The translations under genes were made by a program, and so were the position numbers. From Lingula anatina (lineage: Eukaryota; Brachiopoda; Lingulata; Lingulida; Lingulidae), in the NCBI RefSeq assembly GCF_001039355.2, contig NW_019776179.1, forward strand, positions 437,928 through 499,927: a DNA stretch of 62,000 bases, read 5' to 3'. Below the pieces are notes generated by a model. The model saw only the letters and a program-made list of their open reading frames with translations. It was not told the origin of the DNA and ran no database searches. Positions 1 to 12,679 of the stretch are shown piece by piece. How positions within the stretch are numbered: position 1 is the first letter of the stretch; the number at the start of each line of letters is the position of its first letter.

Positions 1-1062
1 CCCCCCCCCCCCCCCCCCCAAAAAAAAAGAATAATTATAAAATAATAATAATCTGACAATCATGTATTATTTATCGTGTTACACATTAGGATATGACAAT
101 AAACAAGGATTAGAAATCTACAAAAAACAACTCCGATATATGTTTCGCAATTCTTAATGTATTCAGTTTTAACTTTGTTATTATTATTAAAATAGGATTC
201 ACACATCCGGGCATGCATACTTTGTATTCTTAAAAAGAATGATGCCGGTACAGGTGTTTTTTTTTTACGGCTTTTCAATAGGATAAAGGATATACATGGT
301 GTTTTCCCTAAAATCAGAAGGTTTAACCACATATTTCACATTCCTCAAGAATATTGCTTATTGAATTTTTCTGCATCCTATTTTAAAGTTACATTCTTGG
401 GTGTAATAACACCCCGCAGGGTCAAAATAATTTGCGGTTACAGTTAAGGCACGGCGTTTTATTCAGTAAAGGTGTGTTGCTTTTAAGATGTACATGTTAC
501 AGGATATAATGTTTGTCCGGGAATTTACACGTAAAATCAATGGCCTATTATAAATACCATAAATATTTTACATTCCTTAAAAAATACTGATAAGCTATTT
601 GTGTTCAGGCGTACTGTACCCGCATCACTTCAATAATATATATCCATGAACGACAACGTATTGTCTCATGCCTTGTCCATGAAAACGGTGGCATTTCACC
701 ACAAAAATACTTGTCTAGCTTGCGTCATCCCAACACCAGTATATCGTACACTAATGTAGCTTTAATTTACCCGTATAGACTGAAGGAGTTAATGATGATT
801 GCCCACCTTACATTTCGGAGCTATGGTTAGATACTTCCAAGCTAGGATCCAAGATATCTTGTATCGTAGTTCCAAGCCGTGGAATGTTTGAATGTTGGTT
901 AATATTGCAATGATATCAATCCACCGTTTAAGATAATAAAGTGAATATCCATCAAGAAGATTAACATCTAATCTACCAACCGGAGTGGTGCTAAGTACCA
1001 CATGCTTAATCTTCATACTTGTATCATCTTGTATCTTAAATTGTGTGAGCAAACAATTAACT
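1..1062. other. AT-rich intergenic DNA, no gene seen
   Basis: The window opens with 19 C followed by a run of A, a low-complexity edge. The rest is AT-rich with only short open frames that have no recognisable domain, signal peptide or splice context. I see no RNA gene. Confidence 0.5.
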
Positions 1063-4000
1063 ATGCATTAAGAAATTAATCGCTCTAGTTAACGAACATT
1101 ACTCGCTCTGTAATTTAACTGACAGTGAGATAAGATTGGTCTGCAGGTGGGATGTATAACTGCGTTTCTCTATTGGAAAAGATTCACTTTCAAGGTATGC
1201 ACTGCCTAGCAACGACGTTGTGGAACGTGAAACGGGGCTTCTTGATAAGGTGTAAATCAGTACGCATTCCTGAGATCTTCCTCTAATTTTTTTTTACTAA
1301 AATGTATTAGTATTACAATTTTGAAAAACTACTTCAAACAAAAATGAGCTGCAAAGGAGTCACGAAGATCAACATAGGAAGAAAAAGCTGGAATACGAAT
1401 ATTTGGTCAAAGAGAACGAATGAAACCCTTAGATAACCAGAAACTACCTATCATAACCGCCAGTTAACAGATTGGTCGTGCGCTTGACTCTGACATTTGT
1501 AAGCAAGCTGTTAATTCAACATTACATTCAAATACCCATTAATCAGACAAAATAAAGAGGACACCTGCCTGAAAACACGCAGCAAGGAATGATAGCTCAA
1601 TCAGCTTTGCTTGCATGCCTCTTTCCATTCCAACAGCTACAAAGGCGAGTTTCAGCTAGGACCACGTTTATCCGTTGAATGATCTTATGGGTTAAGAAAT
1701 TAACTAAGAGAAAGGGTCGACACTGTCCTCTCAGTGACCAACACGTTTAATAATAGATTTGATTTGTACATGTGCACATGCACTTGACAGAGCAAATGAT
1801 GGGCTTTTCGTGGCATAATTAATGGGTGGTCGATGCGGACCGACATTGGGAAACATACTTTCTTAAAATTAATGTTATTTACTCCCTAATCTACTGCTGA
1901 AATCTGTCTGAACTAAAGATATTAGCATAATTATGAAAAACATGAATTATAGACAGACATTTTAATTTCAGTATCAAACCGCGAACAGACATTCTCTCAT
2001 TGTACTAGTGTCATTGACTAGATAAATATCCTTAAAGGCTCGTTCATGGGATTAATAAAGGCGCATAACTACATCTGTTTTTCTATCTGTGAAATAAATA
2101 CATTTATTAACCATGTTTGAAAACTATTAGTTCAGATAAGCATACTTTCATGTGGGATTTACCTTATCAATACAACGTTCAGCACACGCTGACAAATGCT
2201 GGCAGGCATTGTCTGGGTGGACTTTTTTTTTGTCAAACTGGGACTAGAACAGTCGCACCTCTGATAACATGCCACCGATACTAAATATAGCCACCCCCAA
2301 TAATGGGGCTCTGTTTCCCCGCCAGGGCAAGACATGGTATGAAATCTGGACGTAGACGTGAACGTGGACATGATCAAATCATCACACCATTCTTTCTTAT
2401 CCTACTTCAAGTATGGTGTGGTGCCCTTTACCAGGGCCACACATTGATTTTTCATTAAATATTCGCAGATCTGTCTCTGGTTAATTCTTTACACTTTTCT
2501 CTATTGTGCCCAGAGAGAATTTTGTATGGAATTAATGTCATCACTCAACTTACCTCTAGTACAGAGTAATGGTGTGTTATGGTGTAATCCTCACACCGGG
2601 AAACTGACAAACGGGTGCAGTTGCTGAACTTCTGTTATTTCTATCAATATGGGACTAGTTGTGCTTTAAACTAATGTTACGACTTAAAAATTATAACCCA
2701 CAGCAGCAAGAAGTTATTTGCCTTAATTATCATCCTTAATCCCAGCATAAATAGACGGTTAGAAGTCTATTTACACGTACCTCATATGTTAAGCCTTTTG
2801 GATTAACTTCCTTGCAGGTTATATGTTGGGTGAGGTTACAACATAGACTTCAGATTACGTATTTGCAAACTTTTTTTTTCAAAAACAAGTGTCCAATTAT
2901 TTTCTAAAGTTACCTAGGTCCTTTTAAAATGAAATTTCCATCCACTGTCTTAAATCATTCAACCCCAAAAGACAATACTTTGTGTATTTACAGGTACAGA
3001 ATAATAACCCGAAAATCCCCATGACTTCAATGTAGTTTAATATATTGCAATTGCTTTCGGCTAAAACAACTGTCTCTATTAAACTAACAGCGACAATATG
3101 AAAACGACAGCTGCATATCAATAATTTAGTGAGACCAAACGNATGCATTAAGAAATTAATCGCTCTAGTTAACGAACATTACTCGCTCTGTAATTTAACT
3201 GACAGTGAGATAAGATTGGTCTGCAGGTGGGATGTATAACTGCGTTTCTCTATTGGAAAAGATTCACTTTCAAGGTATGCACTGCCTAGCAACGACGTTG
3301 TGGAACGTGAAACGGGGCTTCTTGATAAGGTGTAAATCAGTACGCATTCCTGAGATCTTCCTCTAATTTTTTTTTACTAAAATGTATTAGTATTACAATT
3401 TTGAAAAACTACTTCAAACAAAAATGAGCTGCAAAGGAGTCACGAAGATCAACATAGGAAGAAAAAGCTGGAATACGAATATTTGGTCAAAGAGAACGAA
3501 TGAAACCCTTAGATAACCAGAAACTACCTATCATAACCGCCAGTTAACAGATTGGTCGTGCGCTTGACTCTGACATTTGTAAGCAAGCTGTTAATTCAAC
3601 ATTACATTCAAATACCCATTAATCAGACAAAATAAAGAGGACACCTGCCTGAAAACACGCAGCAAGGAATGATAGCTCAATCAGCTTTGCTTGCATGCCT
3701 CTTTCCATTCCAACAGCTACAAAGGCGAGTTTCAGCTAGGACCACGTTTATCCGTTGAATGATCTTATGGGTTAAGAAATTAACTAAGAGAAAGGGTCGA
3801 CACTGTCCTCTCAGTGACCAACACGTTTAATAATAGATTTGATTTGTACATGTGCACATGCACTTGACAGAGCAAATGATGGGCTTTTCGTGGCATAATT
3901 AATGGGTGGTCGATGCGGACCGACATTGGGAAACATACTTTCTTAAAATTAATGTTATTTACTCCCTAATCTACTGCTGAAATCTGTCTGAACTAAAGAT

Positions 4001-5221
4001 ATTAGCATAATTATGAAAAACATGAATTATAGACAGACATTTTAATTTCAGTATCAAACCGCGAACAGACATTCTCTCATTGTACTAGTGTCATTGACTA
4101 GATAAATATCCTTAAAGGCTCGTTCATGGGATTAATAAAGGCGCATAACTACATCTGTTTTTCTATCTGTGAAATAAATACATTTATTAACCATGTTTGA
4201 AAACTATTAGTTCAGATAAGCATACTTTCATGTGGGATTTACCTTATCAATACAACGTTCAGCACACGCTGACAAATGCTGGCAGGCATTGTCTGGGTGG
4301 ACTTTTTTTTTGTCAAACTGGGACTAGAACAGTCGCACCTCTGATAACATGCCACCGATACTAAATATAGCCACCCCCAATAATGGGGCTCTGTTTCCCC
4401 GCCAGGGCAAGACATGGTATGAAATCTGGACGTAGACGTGAACGTGGACATGATCAAATCATCACACCATTCTTTCTTATCCTACTTCAAGTATGGTGTG
4501 GTGCCCTTTACCAGGGCCACACATTGATTTTTCATTAAATATTCGCAGATCTGTCTCTGGTTAATTCTTTACACTTTTCTCTATTGTGCCCAGAGAGAAT
4601 TTTGTATGGAATTAATGTCATCACTCAACTTACCTCTAGTACAGAGTAATGGTGTGTTATGGTGTAATCCTCACACCGGGAAACTGACAAACGGGTGCAG
4701 TTGCTGAACTTCTGTTATTTCTATCAATATGGGACTAGTTGTGCTTTAAACTAATGTTACGACTTAAAAATTATAACCCACAGCAGCAAGAAGTTATTTG
4801 CCTTAATTATCATCCTTAATCCCAGCATAAATAGACGGTTAGAAGTCTATTTACACGTACCTCATATGTTAAGCCTTTTGGATTAACTTCCTTGCAGGTT
4901 ATATGTTGGGTGAGGTTACAACATAGACTTCAGATTACGTATTTGCAAACTTTTTTTTTCAAAAACAAGTGTCCAATTATTTTCTAAAGTTACCTAGGTC
5001 CTTTTAAAATGAAATTTCCATCCACTGTCTTAAATCATTCAACCCCAAAAGACAATACTTTGTGTATTTACAGGTACAGAATAATAACCCGAAAATCCCC
5101 ATGACTTCAATGTAGTTTAATATATTGCAATTGCTTTCGGCTAAAACAACTGTCTCTATTAAACTAACAGCGACAATATGAAAACGACAGCTGCATATCA
5201 ATAATTTAGTGAGACCAAACG
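1063..5221. repeat. 2079-bp direct repeat joined by a single n
   Basis: Positions 1063-3141 recur at 3143-5221 with no difference that I could find by eye, separated only by the n at 3142. Even microsatellite-like runs, such as the T run near 2222 and 4302, match. No gene is recognised inside either unit. Exact identity plus an ambiguous base at the join points to a redundant contig overlap rather than a biological tandem duplication, though a very recent duplication cannot be excluded. Confidence 0.9.
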
Positions 5222-8200
5222 GTGAATCATGTTCTAGTACCATTTATCTCTTGTATGCTTCAGAACGTACTGATCTAAATCGACTCGTTTTTTGTCACAT
5301 TTTTTATGTCTTATTGAAATGGTACTATACCTAAAATCGAGTAAGTCCGTCAACTAAACGGTATTGCATAGATACATCTATCCATTCATATTTCGTAGCA
5401 TTAGATAACAAAAGCTGAATGACGTACGGCTATAAACTAGGAGACTGAATCGATAGCGAAACTACGCAGTAATGGACGAATAGTGTTCACATTACGAGGA
5501 TTTAAGTAAAACCACAGCATGTCTTACAAGTCACAAGTTTTACGACAGGTACTCAGTTACCAGGGCACATAAACAGTTCACTCTAGCCTCATTATGCGGT
5601 AGCAAAGAGTCATACCCCGGCAACTATCAAAGAGTATTAGTACTTATATCATGTTGCCTACACTTAATAATAGTTGAAGTAAATAGACTCGTTTAACGTT
5701 ACTTCATAAAACGAGCCAAGACGAGCCAATTGATATGTAAAGAGTTGTTGTTCTTGCTAGCATGAAAGGGGAATATTGTACTGAAGGTGTGTTTAATCAC
5801 AAATACCACTTTTCCAATTGCAGTAATAGCATGTTACTGGTACGAATTCGAGTAATACATATGTAACAACAACGGTGAAGTCAACCGAGCTGTCACGGCA
5901 GCAATTTTAGTCTAACTGATAATTTTAAAGAACTCAAAAATAATAAAAGCCAATTGTACACGACGCAATTGCAACATTTTCAAATGACACGAAGAGAGAG
6001 TATGCGGCAACTCACCTTTTAAACGGGAACTAATGAGACGGTTTAAAAAACTGTCATTTCTTGCTCCTGTGATTGCGAAGCAAGGGAATTCACACAGACT
6101 AGATACGCGCAGACGAGAAACGTTCGTGCCCTTCCCCTTTCCTGCATACGCTGCACACCCAGCGGAACATTCAACTGTTGTCACAGAGAACGCTCACCTG
6201 TGAATGTTAACCAGCTTACGCCACTAGCGCTACCGGAGAATATAAATAGCTTGTCATTCCACTGGCGAATCGAATACGCAGGTAGAGAGCCTCTCGCACG
6301 AGGTCAAATCTAAACGGGAGCAAAAATCCCGAGATAAAAACGTGTGTTCGATTCTGTGGTTTTTACTTATAAATGCGTTGATTTCATACTTTCACCTATT
6401 AAAATATTGGCTTTTGAGAAGTCGCAACTCACAGTTATGCCACTACTTTCAACGTCCAAAACAGAATAAATATGTGCAGAATACAACTTTGAGCTAACTA
6501 CTCTGTTTTGTTTCTTCAAAATTCTTAGAAAGATAATAAAAACACTCTGGTCTTCTGCTTGACCTCCTTTCAGTGTACAATTTATCAAATTATTTGACCC
6601 AGTGTAAATGCAAAAACAAACAGTTGGTACCTAAAACAGTTGGTACACAAAATATCCTCGCTGTACAGATAGCAGATACACTAGCTTGATTCTTTGCGAA
6701 CACTGACCCTGAAAAACGCCCCTTACACGAACCCAATCATCAAAATTCTACTATTTGACAAACCGGTCGTAATGGCCGAAAAGAAATGATGCAAATTAAT
6801 TTTTTCTAAAGAAGAAGAAAAAAACAGGTCGAACACAACCCCCGGTTAATTTCATTGATTTTTTAACAACTTAAATATTGTTTCAACTACTGATCTGGAA
6901 GAAACCCCACTGCTTATATGGAATTTTCCAGGCATCACGCCAGAGAGAAATTTTGAGGAAAATAAATAACATGACTTGTTAGAGTCCGTACGGAATGAAC
7001 CTCGGGATAGAGAGTATTGTTGCATAACGTTTATTTGGCTACTGAAAGGGAAGGAAGTTTGCTTCTACACAACTTCACGAGACAACAACTAACCCGGACT
7101 CCTTGAGAGGCTTTCATTGAATACCTGGAGACTAAACCAATGTTAAGAGTGTGGACCCAGTGCATTTATAGATACATAATAATAATTGCATAAAGTCTCT
7201 AAACTCTATGAATGGCACTAGGGATTTATTGCAGTTGGATTTGTGTCAATATGAAGGATGCATACAGACTGGCTGACATCGGCTTGAGTCCGCATGTCGA
7301 CAACATATAATATGATAGTTGTAGTGGATAGGACACAGTTTTTAAGTAAAACATTGTTTTATGGCCACCATATTTCTGCTTTTCCTATATAAGAGTAAGG
7401 GGGGGTACCAGAGCAGGGGAAACGTACCCCCCCCCCCTCTTAGTTTCCTATGTGAACAGTGACCAACGCGGAGGGTTTTCTTTCTAATCCATCCAACTAC
7501 TTGAATGTGAAGGAGCTGAGTGTGAATTCATTTTCACGTGAAAATACTTTGGTCCATTACCACCTGTAATTACAATTCTTCTCTTACTAGCGACATTGGT
7601 AATGGGGCGAGTAAATCCTATTAGCTTTGTTTCTCAGTTTTCCTGAATTACCTCACCGTTATTTGCTTTCAAAAAGTAGACAAAACGCAAATTATTCAGG
7701 CAGACGTGTCTCGCACCTGTTTTGGAATGAAGAATTCAGAGGGTGAAAATCACTGCGTTTTCTTTACAATATCACTTATTGAAAGAAAATTGCGTTAACA
7801 GTGCATTTCCGAAATGTAAGGACGGTTTTATGGTTGACATCCCAACTTATCAAAATACAAATTAAGTCAAAAATTTCTTTAGTGGCTCGATTGGTACCTA
7901 ACAGAAGGCAGAAAAACTTAAATATCATAACATTCTTGAAGCAGCAAAACAGCGATAATTGCGCTCTCTATATTTGGTCGAATCACTATGTACTTTGAAA
8001 TCTAATGAGCTACCTTTAATGCAAAGCAAATATTTAACGTCCAAACATATGCACAATTAAGCAATACAATAAGGATCGGTTTGCGTGGACTCTGACACAA
8101 TGATGGAACGTTTGATTTTAGCTTATGTCAAGCATCTTAGCGTGGGGATAAACTGTAAGACACGGGTCCGATAACTTACTTGGACTATTTAAGTGACCTT

Positions 8201-11200
8201 GATTATTTGAGAAATAGGAAAGAGAGAAAGTGAGAGGGGGTAAGAGAAAAGACTTCCAATGTGACCACACTAAGGGAACAGTTCGAGATGCATCCATTCT
8301 CTGCAGTGTAAGCAGGTTTTGTGATTTTTTGTTTTTTAACGCTCATTTCAGCAGTATAACATGTCAATTTTATATACGATAGTTCAGAGAATCAATAAAT
8401 TTTTGTTCAATGATTTTAAACTACAAACTCCCCCATTTCTATGTTATTCACTTCTTATGCGTTTTAGGTTGTTTCCCAAAAATACTAGTAACAGGTGTAT
8501 TTTCTCATATCCATGAAAGTAGTAATGCGCTAGAATCTTTTTTCCATGAGTTATATGCCGTTTGCCCTAAAATGCACTAAGTATTGGATGTTCAGGTATA
8601 ACGTGACATTGTGGGTGGGTGGAATTTATCAGGACAGATACGTGATTGCTATCACAATCTGGTAGGCAGATCTAACGGCATACCAATGATAAGGGAGTAA
8701 AAAAACTATCACAAATATCTATTTGTCACAAGCTCGATTAAAATAATCAAAACAAATTAATGTTCTATGTTCTATCCTTAAAAAATAAACAAATGAGAAC
8801 ATTATTAATTCTAAGCATTATGGTTGCATTGCTATATATATGACACTGAAAAATACGAGAAAAGTGAAAATCATAAATATATAACGTGTGCTGTGTTACC
8901 TTCGTATTTAGATGAAATTATACCTTCTTCATTCTTCGTCTGAAAGCAATGCTACGATGCAAGGTTATGTGAAAAGCTATGAAATGAATAGAAAATTAAA
9001 GACGCCGCGTGGATTAGCGTTATTAATGCGATCTAACTCCCTGCAAAATCCGTCTGTCTCCTGCCTAAAATGTAATTTTGAACATAGGAACACTATTACA
9101 GTTTTGGAGGTTTAAATCGCCACGTGAGACATTTAACCCGATTTGATATAAAAAATGTTCAAGACTTAACTTTTTCCGTACAGGGCATCTGATAAAATAT
9201 TCTCACCACGCAGATAAAAGGAGACTCGTCTGCCCTTATAAATGATAATTTTCCAGTTTTCAAACAATAACTCTTGTATACTTGTGATTTGCTTGTCTGC
9301 AAAATGTTCAGAGAGACCTCGGCTTGATAGTTATCCAGTGTATCTGTATAAAAAACCAGTCGTGATTAAGATTAAATAGAACCAATAACTCATTTTTATT
9401 GCTATTTTAATCACGTTTGAGGAACCGAGAGACGAAAGCACTGCATATGCGGTCACAAGATGTGCGACGTGTGGTTTTTTTCTAGTCATTAATTAAAATA
9501 ATCTATCCATCCGAGCACCAGGACACAAGCACGCGCCCACGCACACACGAGCTCATGCCGCCGAAGATGAGACCCGACATGATTCATGACCCCCTCCCCT
9601 GTATCTTCGGGCCGCAGTTAAACCATCATATACTAGTATATTATTCTTTGGAAGCAACCTGTATAAAGACATCAGATGATTACATAAAGCGTTGTCATGT
9701 ACCAGCACACACTTTAATACATTTTAGTTAAGAACGAGACAAACTGGTTATCAGGCAAGTTTAATTTATGGTCTTCTGTTCCGGACTTGATAGAGCTATC
9801 GTAGAGACGGTAGCTTATGCTACTTTTGCAACTGGAGGGGCCCGCGCCAGTCCGGAGGATTGTATTAAATCACACTATTTTGACGTCTGCGTTCTTTTAA
9901 AAATAAAAAAATATCATAAAAGCGTGTTGTAATGACTGAAAAAGGCACACCAATGGATCGCGACCTTAAGTTGACTGTTGTCTAATGATGTAAGTCCATA
10001 TAGCGAAAAAATACAAAAGCTGAGCATGAGAAGCATTTTATATTGAACTTCTGCTTTTGTTCAATCGATTTTAGGGAATGTCATATTTTCACTTTCCCAT
10101 AAAAACTGTGTCATCTGGGGGACTTTAACGGAACAATCGGTTCTATAAGCGTTTTTTAAAGAAAATAGCACCCGAAAAGAATATGCCGAATACACTTACT
10201 TGACACACACACACAGCAGAATGCTGAGAGTTCAGAAGTTAGGAAAACAGCAAAATAACTCGGTAAATATATACGTCAGTGAGACGGGGTGGTTATTTGA
10301 TACAACAAGGTACATGTACATGAACAGATGTAGAAGAAACGCGTAGCTAATGCAGAGTATACTATTTGGTTTTGAAGAACCCCTCAAACAGATTTGCTTG
10401 ACACCATATCGCGTTACCGTCTTTTTATTTGAACTGGGTAAAATGTATGAAGGAGATTTCTTCCTTTTTGAAAAAATTGTTTCCGTCGTGGGAGGCTTAC
10501 TACCGAGCACATCGTTTACACAGTATACTTTTTCCAGGTCGCAGTTGACAATGTGGGTTAAATAAGAGAACAAACCAAATAGCAAAGGTTACTTACATTA
10601 AGTGGACAAATTTAGACTGAGTAAAAATTTGAATGGAGGCAGTAACTTACACACCAGTGTTCTATTAAATCATATTCCCTGCGATAATCATAATTAGATA
10701 ATTGAAAAGGAAAACAAAATATTTGTTTTAATAAAAATTACGGGGGTGCTTGAAATTGTACACATTCTGGTGGACATTCTAATGTTTCAGTTAATTCACA
10801 AAATGTTGCTGCATGAAATAAAGGTTATTCACATCAAGAGGACGTGAATAGGTAAAATCCACCTTTGACCTAATAGGGACAATAGTTCATATAAGACAAA
10901 TTCTAATCATACATGTAAAATGAAGATGGCATGACATTTTTCTTAACGGGGGCAACCTTTTTTGTGATAATTTATAAATATATTGGTTTTAAAAATTAAT
11001 ATTTGAGACCACCCAGGGCAACTGTGCACTTATTATTCCACTCAAACAAATGCCAAGCCTTGGCTGTTAGGCATGACAGTTACCTTTCCATCTCAATTCT
11101 TTCACAATACTCCAAGCATGTAATTGCACTATGGCAGGCAAATGTTTTCTGTATCTCCAATGTATCAATTCATATAACAATGGGTAAAATATGAATAAGG

Positions 11201-11361
11201 TAAAGTTGGAGAAGAGCATTTGATATATAAGTTCTCTTTCGGTCCATAGCTCAAACATGCAATTAATCTTCTGAGGCAAACCTGCAGGTATAATATTCAC
11301 ATATAAATGCATTTCATATTTTTAGAGGTTATTATTCCATCCATAATAAACAAATCCAGGT

Positions 11362-11400
<39 letters not shown>

Positions 11401-12511
11401 TATATATGTTCATAAATAAATGGTTTTTACCTGCCCAGGTTACGTTTCGACACTCACATAGGGGAAAGGACAAGAGACAAAAAAAAGTCAATGTATCTTT
11501 GTATTAATTTTGGTGCCTTCTCTTATTGCAAAATACAATACAACCCTAAATGGTAAAACATAAATTATGTATGTTGAGTGATCATCTTTGCATAAATGAA
11601 ATGATTAACAGGTAAACTCAGCTGTTTGACTAATGAATATGCAACTCTTTAATTTAAGATCCGTTTTCAACGACAATATACAGGTGTAAAGGGAAAATCA
11701 TGATCATACATAGCACATCATTTTCCTCTGAGAAAAAAAAGAAAATACAGATATAACTGCTGTTCATTAATTTTCAAGAAAATGACTACAAAAACATTGT
11801 AAGTGCCATTTCATATAAAGCAAATTAAGAAGTAAGCTCTGCCATAAGTCTTCCCTTCTCCCTCATCAACATAATAAGTCCCCGTCATTCTCAACAGAAC
11901 AGGGGATCAGATCACAGGAAGTGATAAGACAGCCGCAGAAAATGCATTGTCCAAAATCAATAAACATGCAAATATCAATTGTAAATGACCTGGACTCTGG
12001 GCACTTTATCCCCTCACCACTGGAATTCTGCTTAACTGGACACGCACTATACTCCTGTTTTCGCAGGGGCATGATAGCAGCATGCTTGTGGCTGGGTTTT
12101 ATTGTGTGCCTCATGGCTTGGGATATATGATTATAACACTTCATTAGGCCATACATCCTGTGTTTGAACTGGCACTCTGTGCGATCCCATGTAATAAACT
12201 AGGGCACTGCCAGGTTGAAAGATATAGATGGGATGTATAGTGCTAGCACTATAATAAATATATTTTTGAAAAGATGAATAAGAGTGCACAGGACTGAATA
12301 TTCAGACTCCTAAGATATATGCTTGTCAAAGCTTGGCTACTGTCAACAAAAAATTGCAATTAGCTCAAATCATTTTGGTTTTGGAAAATATTCTAGGCTT
12401 TTAAAAGCAAAACATGGCATCATTTGAACTATTGATTGGAAATATAGATGTGTAAACCTATGCCTTTGCAGACAATATTAGTTTTATGTATAGTACTACA
12501 TGAAGTACATG
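5222..12511. other. Intergenic DNA, no supported gene
   Basis: About 7.3 kb without a coding region I can support. It contains short unrelated open frames on both strands (the longest, 10232-10585, has no recognisable motif). A G7/C11 inverted pair lies at 7396-7440, where the arms read like a small hairpin element. A (TA)n microsatellite occupies about 11367-11397. Confidence 0.45.
6239..6246 (+). promoter_or_regulatory. Possible orphan TATA box
   Basis: TATAAATA lies in a locally GC-richer stretch, and a CAG|GTAGAG donor-like site follows about 40 bases later near 6280. That is the same spacing of TATA box, short leader exon and donor seen at the C genes. No downstream coding exon was found, so this may be chance. 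Confidence 0.2.
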
Positions 12512-12679
12512 CAGGGGCGGATCCAGAGATATTTTCTGATAGTCTTCCAAATTGTCTTTGTTGATCCATCCTCCATTTTTGACCGTCTTCTGACAGAAAA
12601 AAATAGATACCCTTCAATGTAAACTTGAAAATCTGACCGTCTTCAGGAAGACCCAGAAGACGGCCTGAATCCGCCCCTG
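12512..12679. mobile_element. 168-bp MITE with CAGGGGCGGATCC ends
   Basis: Inverted ends are visible: CAGGGGCGGATCCAG on the left and TGAATCCGCCCCTG on the right. The element is flanked on both sides by TACATG, a likely 6-bp target duplication. Inside, the arms carry GATAGTCTTCC and GAAGACGGCC, so the element is partly palindromic. There is no coding capacity. A shorter relative lies at 26398-26517 in intron 1 of the HIRIP3-like gene. Confidence 0.75.

Noticed and set aside
2159-4457. 72-residue open frame present twice
   Set aside because: Its repetition only reflects the 2079-bp duplicated segment; no independent evidence of coding.
5912-6184. 90-residue minus-strand open frame near the orphan TATA box
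   Set aside because: Cysteine-rich start but no homology I recognise, and the TATA box points the other way.
10232-10585. 117-residue open frame, the longest in the left 17 kb
   Set aside because: No recognisable domain, overlaps an open frame on the other strand, no flanking splice logic; length is within chance for AT-rich DNA.
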